From contig NC_064760.1 of NCBI RefSeq assembly GCF_011397635.1, forward strand, positions 24,315,356-24,379,355: DNA of 64,000 nucleotides, written 5' to 3'. Positions 56,400-64,000 of this stretch are shown here, piece by piece. Position 1 is the stretch's first letter, and each line of letters opens with the position of its first letter. This stretch comes from Epinephelus fuscoguttatus. Lineage: Eukaryota; Chordata; Actinopteri; Perciformes; Serranidae. Both the position numbers and the translations under genes were made by a program. Under the pieces are notes generated by a model. It searched no databases, was not told the DNA's origin, and was given only the letters and a program-made list of their open reading frames with translations.

Positions 56400-56760
56400 A
56401 AGTATATTTTTTGCTTGTGTCTATGATGAACGAGGAATCCAAAAACTGAGAAAAAGATTGATGAATTGATCAAATTATATTATATTATAATTATATTATA
56501 TATTTCTCTGTACAATGCCCCCCCCAACTGTTCACTACTCACCCCATGTCATGTTGAATTTGTTAAAAATAAAGTGTATTTTTGCTTGTGTCCACAATGA
56601 ATGAATAATCCAAAAACTGAGAGAAATCTTGATGAATTGATCAAATGAAATATAATGTATATTTCTCTGTACAATGTCTCTCTCTTCATCAAGAGTTTTA
56701 TGTTTTTGGATTCTTCATTCACCCAGAGGCAACAAAAACAATTTTGTCATGAATTCAACA
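56400..56760. repeat. tandem plus inverted duplication
   Basis: About 120 bp from 56400 recurs at about 56571 with a 171-bp period (shared: gcttgtgtc, aatccaaaaactgag, tgatgaattgatcaaat, atatttctctgtacaatg). A third, inverted partial copy lies at 56690-56740 (complement: gaatccaaaaacataaaact then cttgatg). Confidence 0.8.
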
Positions 56761-58560
56761 TTAAACAGGGCGAATAATTGAAATACAAACAATAATTTCG
56801 GGGGTGATGTATTCATTTAAAGCAAAATAATTACTGTTGTTTAGGCTTTCGTCCACTAAACCGATTACAAGCTATGTCAGGATGTGGGTGGTTTACCACC
56901 TCTGCTTAACAGTTGTGTGGGTTGTATAACTCTCGGTCTGCAGTACACACTGCCCTCTGTCTGTCTTCCTGTTGTCTGGCCACAATAATCTGCACTGCAT
57001 TCTTGATTAGCATAATGCTAATCAGCAGCAGAAACACAATGCCAGTGGGTCAAAAGATTGATTCTCTGGCACAGATGTAATGCCTCTTTGGCTGCTGGAA
57101 TTTAACACAGCTAGAGACCATGCTTCAACTCAGCCCTGTGTTAATTAAGGCACAACAGTGTGACTGGGAAGCCATTCTGGCTGCAGGCTCTATATTTCCT
57201 CCAGAGATAGTGCAGGGCTTTAGGGCAGGCCTCCAAACTCACTGCAGTTACACAACCAACTGAAAAGCTCTGTGTTTATCACAATTTTGAGTCTGTTTCT
57301 TGTCTTTCGGCAGTGTTGCAACTTTTTCTTCCCTCTCCTTTATCAGCTAATATACAGCTGATCAGCAATACCAGTCTTTACAACTCCTGCATATGGTTTT
57401 TCTTATGTACCAGTATGTGTGTTGTTTAAGGTTCTTGCTTCATTTTCGACTGAGTTTATTTTTTGACTTGGTTCTGCCCATAAATTGTAAGTGCATGGCA
57501 GCACGGATCAACTGTACCTGGAGCTTCATTGTGTTTACATTAGTGCATGCTTCATCTGTGCCCCCCCAGACACACGCACATCCCTCTCTACGTTGTCATA
57601 AGCAAATGCATGGCATCCTCTTGGTTTGATTAGAATTTAATTGACTCTATCTCCCTTGAGCAGTCTGCTTTCTCAATTCACAATGCCTTATTGCTTCTCT
57701 TTTCTCTCTCCATTGTTAACAGTGTGTGTCTGTCAGTAGACTCCACAGCACTGATTATATGTGTGACAGGGTAATGTGATGTGGGCAAGAGCTTGTGTCT
57801 GGCTCTAGCTTTGTTTGTCCAGTCCTGATAGATGACTGGAGGTGCACGCTTCCGTGAAGCAGAGTAATAATAATAATAATAATCACCATGGTCGAGGTCG
57901 TCGGTGCTGATATTGAGTCACTGTTAAACTATTAAAATTCAGGGAAGTAAAGGAGTGCAGTGCCTGAAAAACAAGTTACAAACTGTCAAGACATTACCAA
58001 AATGGGATACATTAGTCCTTGCTTCATTTAATATTTCTGACTGCTCAGTCTGGTTTAGACTGTGAGACTGAAATCTACTGAGTAAGGCAGACAGTACAGA
58101 AATGTGCAATAAGTTTTAACGACTGTGAAAATGTATGAACAAATCAAGCCACCTACTTTCTCCTTGACTCCATGCAGACAGTCACAAAAATACCACATCA
58201 TTTCACGCACAATTGGATTGTTACAGACAGTAACAGTAGTGGTTTCTCTGCCATCAGGCAGATTGACAGTGTATAATCACAATGTAACTGATGCCTGAGA
58301 GCTAACCTGCCAAACAAACCGCCATTACCTGACAGCAATATCTGAGTGAGAGGAGCAGCTGATCTGCCTGTGAGCTGAAATGACACTTACTGGGCAATAG
58401 AGTCAATAATGTATTTCTCATTTGTAGGTAAGGTATACTGAGTGGAAAACAGCAGCTGTAATTTTGTATGTATAAAAACAAAAATATTAAGTAACTAGAA
58501 TTACCACCCAGCAGTTGTCAAGCAACTTGATTGGCTGCTGTCCAAAGTTTAAATCCATGT
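56761..58560. other. non-coding region
   Basis: An (AAT)n tract lies at 57864-57884. The stretch at 57005-57240 contains the palindromic ttagcataatgctaa and other homeodomain-like motifs in balanced-composition DNA, a candidate conserved element. No gene seen. Confidence 0.4.
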
Positions 58561-59280
58561 CTGTGAAAACATGGATGCTTCAAACACATTTTCAACCCAC
58601 CAGCACAGATCTATACAAACAGCACAGTCTAAAGGTGGGCACCCATGATTAGTGTCACCAATTCAGTATCTGACTAAATGTCTCAATATCTGTTCCCAAA
58701 TTATGACGTTAAATAATGGCCAGACAGATTTTTTTGCAGGACATTATGATGTTATCGTGAAAGTGACCTCTGACCTTTTGGATGTGAAACGTCACTACTT
58801 CATAATTTTATCCTACATATTTGTGTGAAATTTTGTAATAGTTAGTGTAGTAATTCTTGAATTATGGTCAAAAACATATTTTGTGAGGTCACACTGACCT
58901 TGACCTTTAACTTTCAACCACCAAATTCTAATCAGTTAATTCTTGAGTCCAAGTGGACATTTGTACCAAATTTGAGGAAACTCCCTCAAGGCCGTCTTGA
59001 GATATTGCATTCACAAGAGCAACACGGATAGAAGGTCAGAGTAACCTTGACCTTTGACCAACGAAATCCAATCACTTCATTGTTGAGTCAGAGTGAACGT
59101 GTGTGCCAAATTTGAAAAGAATTTCCCTCAAGATGTTCTTAACATATTGCAGTCACAAGAATGAGGCAGACTAGGTCACAGTGACCTTGACCATTGACCA
59201 CCAAAATCTAATTAGTTCATCGTTCAGTCCAAGTGAAGGTACTTCTGTCCATGGCTATCGTCGGCGCGGAGGCATAAAAA
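58561..59280 (+). repeat. CTCCG interspersed repeat, copy 3, with tandem hormone-response motifs
   Basis: It begins with gaaaacatggatgcttcaaa and ends with gctatcgtcggcgcggaggc. The middle is about three imperfect units of ~143 bp, each with ttgacctttgacca-type sequence, a caatc-cttcattg segment and a ccaaatttga block. Units at 58886-58900 and 59173-59187 carry AGGTCAnnnTGACCT exactly; the unit at 59033-59047 has one mismatch. Confidence 0.85.
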
Positions 59281-60658
59281 CATTATACTACATGACAAAT
59301 TAGCACACCAAACATGCCGCCTTTTTGGAAACAATGCATCAGTTCAAAGTGCCAAGTCTAAGTCAACTTCGAAAGTCCCAATTCAGTGACAGCCATAAAT
59401 CCCTTTTTAAAAAACCTGTTCAAGACATGAATGCCTCACTATTCTGTATAAAGGGTACGAACAGGGAATGGGGGGGCAGAATTATAATCTGTGGAAAAAG
59501 TGTGAGCTGGCAGGACAAGACAAGTGTGACATTTTGATAATGTGTTAAGTGTGTGGCTCACCAACGGGAGCTAGCAGCAGTTAGCAACAAATTCAAACAG
59601 AAAGAACAGCAAACTGAAGTGCGGGAGCTCCTTACTCTCGAGCAGAGGACGAGATCAGCTACCAAATAGGGTCGGTAAATAATTGTATTTGCCATGTGAT
59701 GCCACTATTATTGCTTAGACAGTGCTACTGATGCATATGTTACACGTCACACTAGACACCGATGCTGTTGTTTAACATACCACGTCCGTCAAGCCTCTTC
59801 TGCTTCCAAAATGCCAGTATGCTATCTGAAAACACATAATAATGCCAGCATTGATGTGTAAAAAAACTAAGTTAGCATAATGAAGGGTCGTTGTTGCGGC
59901 TGTATTGCAGGATCTCTGTGCAAACATGGCTATAGACTGCAGTCACACGTCTTTCTTTCACCACTCTTTCTATGAGCAAATTTCTGGTAGTGCCTCTGTG
60001 CCAGTTTGACTCTCCTGTGCTCCTCTGAACTGGCTGTGATAATGGGCCACTGCCTGCCATTTGTAATCCTCCCTTTGACTGCCTTCACCAGATAATGCAT
60101 TACAATCGCAACCTCACAAATCTGTTGGGCATGCAGATAGACAAGACCTCAGAATGAAATTCGCCTTGCTAAGGGCTCAACTCTTATCTGCTCCCAAGGA
60201 TTCTTCATTCCCTCGTGTCTCTCTGTCTGTTTACTCAGGCTTAGAGGCCTTTACGGGGCAACTCTCCAGCCATTACAGATCAGACAATAATGCAGATGAT
60301 GAAAACAAATAAAAAAACAAATAAATAAATCAGAGTTTGACTTCAGACAGAGACTGTGCAAACCTAGAGGACATATTAGCTGGACACTGGAATCTATACA
60401 ACATGTGACCAAGCAATAGATAGAGTGGGTACAGAATAAGTGACTTTTCATGCATCCGTACAATTTTCTCTTTGCAGTATGAGCTTATTTGAGAATGAGT
60501 CTGTTTTTCTCGTCCACATAAATGGAAAAATGAAGTAAATGTCAGCACACGGCTGACATTTTAATGACTACAAGGCAGCTACTCCAACCAGAGATTGCAA
60601 CAGTCAGTCACACCTGAGGGGCATAGAGCAAGGGCAACCACATGTGTGTCTGACTGTA
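59281..60658. other. non-coding region
   Basis: No gene or clear repeat recognised. Confidence 0.4.
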
Positions 60659-60659
60659 A

Positions 60660-60702
<43 letters not shown>
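60659..60702. repeat. (TG)n microsatellite
   Basis: About 21 TG units. Confidence 0.96.
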
Positions 60703-60703
<1 letters not shown>

Positions 60704-62608
60704 GCCTAAAGAGGTATTTTTCAATTAATGTTTTAGTGACCCCTGTTTGAGTGAGCATGTTGCTGGCCCAGTTTACACCAAAATGGAAACAAGGGTCTGA
60801 ATATAAGGTCATGATCAAAGTGAAGATGTTGTATAACTTGTTTGCAATCACTTTACTGTAATGCATAAAATTCAGATGGAGGACAGGAAGTGATGAATCC
60901 AAGTGCTGTGTGAATTGGAAAATAAAGGACCATGACTACATAAAACGGTTGGATGAACCTGCCGGCAGCGAGTATCATCAGAAATTCATGAAATCCATAA
61001 ATACAAAGAAAAGTGATTTTTCGCACAGCTTGACCGATTTGCCCTGTGTGGACACGATCGCCATTACAAATTGCCTTGTGTTCCAGACCTCCTAACATTA
61101 CCACTGCTACATGGTGAGACGGTTAAAAAAGGGTACAAGAGTCTAGTGCAATATAACTTTTTTGTGTGCAGTTGGGTCGATGACTGAAATGACTGATGTC
61201 TTGTTTTTGGCTGGATGAGTAAATGCACTTGAGTCTAACGGTCTTTTATACTTCCACTCTGTACATGGATGCACCCCTATTAGGCTAATGTTAGTAGCTA
61301 ACATTAGCCAACTTTAGCTACAATTTTATACCTATTAGTTCAACTGTTCCCAGAGGTCTGGTCAAACGCCAATAAAAATCTCAGTTGTGGCTAAAAACAC
61401 AGAGAGGTTGCATCTTTGAGGTTTTTTTTGTTTGATTTTTTTCCTCGTTTCTCTTTTTTTTATCCTACTATTTACAGAACTTAAAGACGCCTTTGTTTGT
61501 TTTTCAATCTGATTGTTTGGAGCAGCCATAAACAGTGCATGTCATACGTATTTGTGCAGTGTTGGTAGTCTTTGCGTCCAGTTGCCTGCGCTCAATCTGG
61601 ACAACACACCGATGTATGATGTCATATGCAAAGAAGCTATCAGGTTGCAAAAATCAAAAGTTTGGAAATGTTTGACTCCACCACTCAAAACAACAAACCC
61701 ACTGCCATATGACCTTCCTCGTGAAGCTCAGTGACAGTGATCGTCTGCCTCGATACTGATCTAGAGTCTGTCTTCAAGATCAATCTTGTGATAACAGTGT
61801 TATCGCTAAGGTCTGAAGACTCTATCTGACATCAGTTTCTCACACAAGCACTGAAGCCACGATGCCCATCAAACGCTCCATCTCCTCCTTTCCCTCTGTA
61901 TGCACATGGGTAGAGGCAGGTTTGTCAGAGCTGCCCTGTCCCTAAGTGTGAAGTATTACATTCATTACCAGACTGTCAAACCCAAACACCCACAAACACA
62001 CACAGACACACAACAACCAGCTGTAGTTGTAACAGGCACCCTCAGCTGAATGTTAAATCAAATGTGCTGGCCAATACACCATCGCCATGGCAACACAATG
62101 ATATTAAGTGACAGCATAATGAAGTATCGCATATTACAGAAACTGTATACAAATGCAAAGAGTTGAACATTCTGAATACTCTTTGCAGCAGTTCAACAAC
62201 TGTTCAGGGTGTAAAAAAAAGGCATGATTCATGCTTTTGAGACATCACATCCCAAAACTCAGGGAGAAGGACGTCTGCCACCAGTTCCCCATATGTCACT
62301 GGAAACATTTGCTTTAAGCTAGACTGTGTAACTTTTGCTGAACAGGAGGGGTAATAAGGGTATATTGTTAAATGCTTCAACTTTCTGTGACAGTAGAACA
62401 AATGGAGAATAATAAAGTCAGCGAACATCTGTGTAATGTCACTTACAGCAATACACTATATCAAAAGTTTGCTAACATTAGCCACAAATAAGGAGCAAAA
62501 CACCCGAGTGTATAACTGAGGGGAGCATGCTCTGTTTTATTACTTATGAATTCATCTTTTTGTCTGTAAAGAGGATGTGTTGTTTCTTTCTCTAGTTACG
62601 TCGTCTCA
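60703..62608. other. non-coding region
   Basis: Short open frames at 60910-61095 and 61513-61734 show no family resemblance or splice context. Nothing assigned. Confidence 0.35.
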
Positions 62609-63059
62609 CTTTAAAGCTGTAGTTGGTAAATAGCTTTTTGTCATACTTGTTGAACTGTCACTATATCCAGACAGTAGTACATGAGACAGATAGTCTGTAA
62701 ACAAAATCAATTTCCTCCTCCTCCTTGTAGTGCTTCTAATGGCATCCACCCAGTTGAAGGAAAACAACCAATCGGGGCAGAGGAGTCTCGTACACGGCCG
62801 TCATTTATGTCAATCATGGCTCGTGAAATGTGGTCAAACTGTCAAACTAGACAGCGCTAATCAAACTTGAATCAAGATTCTCTTACTGTATTGCCTATTT
62901 CTTGCCTCAAATGTTTTCAGAAACATATTTTAGTGTACTGTTTAGCTGTAAAATAAGAAGTTTGATGGCAGATCATGAGAAGTGACTGACATGATTAACA
63001 GCTGCATGCTGAATATAACTTTTTTTTTTCCATAAAAGTTACCAACTCTAGCTCTAAGG
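62609..63059. mobile_element. ~450-bp MITE
   Basis: Terminal inverted repeats CTTTAAAGCTGTAGTTGGTAA and (complement of the right end) CCTTAGAGCTAGAGTTGGTAAC. No coding capacity. The target duplication is not clear. Confidence 0.75.
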
Positions 63060-63199
63060 GCCTCTCCTAGAAGTACATACACATAACACCAAAGCAGAGA
63101 TGCCTAACCTTAAAAGCACTGTTTGTTATAACCTGGGTCTTGTTTTTGTAGTTTGGGCTATCATTTCTACTGGTAATAATAACACCATAGCTCACCATA

Positions 63200-63325
63200 G
63201 TAAATACTAAGGATGTCCTGACCCTATCTCAAAGAACGGTATCGGGGCCGATCATGGCATTTTTAACTGACTGGTATCGGCTATACTGAGCTATATTAAG
63301 CTCAATCCAATCCTTTGTTTTACAT
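63200..63325. mobile_element. fragment of a tatcggggccgat MITE
   Basis: Contains aggatgtcctgaccctatct then acggtatcggggccgatcat, one end of a widespread fish MITE. The other end is not recognised. Confidence 0.45.
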
Positions 63326-63433
63326 CAGCTGTCACAGGTATATTAACTGGTGGAGCTTTAATGCATAGCAATGAGTACAGCTATCATCAAATCTCTAACT
63401 GTCTGCTGTCTGTCTTTCCTCACCTTTGCTGGG

Positions 63434-63446
63434 TGCGCACGCGCGC

Positions 63447-63486
<40 letters not shown>
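63434..63486. repeat. (CG)n(TG)n microsatellite
   Basis: A short CG run passes into about 20 TG units. Confidence 0.95.
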
Positions 63487-63487
<1 letters not shown>

Positions 63488-64000
63488 CAGAGTCTGAGCT
63501 CCAATCCTGGCGAAACACTACGCACCATAAATGACAGCAAAATGCAGCATGAGACTATTGATGTTATTCACTTAATTTATGTGCACTTGTTTCATTTCAG
63601 CGCAGTGTGAGAGTCTCTTTTGCACAGTGCAAAGCCAAGGACACACTCATCATATCACTACAAGTGCAACAAAAGTGAGCAAAAAGCCAATAAGAGTAAT
63701 TTCATTAATGTAATCCATGCAAAAGATGTAAATAAACAGGGTAACTCAGGGAGGATACTTTTTAAAAAGGAGGAAAATTTCCTCAAGACAGTGACAAGGC
63801 AAAAACGATTACAGAGAAGGTTTGTTATTTTATAGTCTGCCTTAATTTTTAAAAATAAAAACATTAGGGAGAAACTTGGATACAGACATGTTTTTCTTTA
63901 ATGCATTGGAGAGCTGCTACATTGTCAAGCATATACAATGGATTGATTTTAATAACTTTAAAGTACTTGAAGTGTGCACTGTGCAGCTTTATTATCGAAG

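Noticed and set aside
60910..61095. 61-codon frame with mixed charged residues
   Set aside because: No family resemblance, no splice context and no neighbouring exons.

Overview
This is a stretch of a teleost fish nuclear genome. It has vertebrate-type split genes with GT-AG introns, long AT-rich non-coding tracts, many (GT)n/(CT)n microsatellites, and remnants of typical fish transposable elements (L2/Maui-type and Rex3/RTE-type LINEs, tRNA-derived SINEs, hAT-like MITEs). There are no prokaryotic operons, CRISPR arrays or plasmid features.

Region 1 (about 0.1-8.3 kb, minus strand) holds the only clearly intact protein-coding gene: etf1, encoding eukaryotic peptide chain release factor 1 (eRF1). 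All ten coding exons can be placed to the base. Together they give a 443-residue protein with intact TASNIKS, YxCxxxF and GGQ motifs. A CpG-rich 5' flank and a probable non-coding first exon lie at about 7.8-8.3 kb, and a poly(A) signal lies near position 140. The protein carries a six-residue insertion relative to human eRF1, in the domain-3 minidomain at the exon 7/8 junction.

Region 2 (about 8.3-40.4 kb) has no intact gene but, on the minus strand and in collinear order, the remains of a SPOCK/testican proteoglycan gene, most like SPOCK1. Exons equivalent to human exons 6, 8 and 9 are recognisable by sequence, length and splice phase. Exon 9 has a 1-bp frameshift, a lost acceptor, a lost donor and damaged EF-hand and cysteine residues, so this locus looks like a decaying paralog. 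Two weaker candidates (exons 10 and 11) lie further downstream in the expected order. Between the exons are LINE relics of several kinds, SINEs, MITEs and microsatellites.

Region 3 (about 40.4-64 kb) is non-coding and repeat-rich. Its best structures are a four-level transposon nest at 45.9-47.85 kb, with direct repeats visible at two insertion levels; a second copy of an ~860-bp element also found at 29.2 kb; a fold-back element interrupted by a hAT-like MITE with a perfect 8-bp duplication; and a repeat at 58.56-59.28 kb whose ~143-bp unit carries consensus estrogen-response-element palindromes. I found no evidence of a new multi-gene system. The unusual content is the decaying spock1-like gene and the transposon-borne regulatory motifs.
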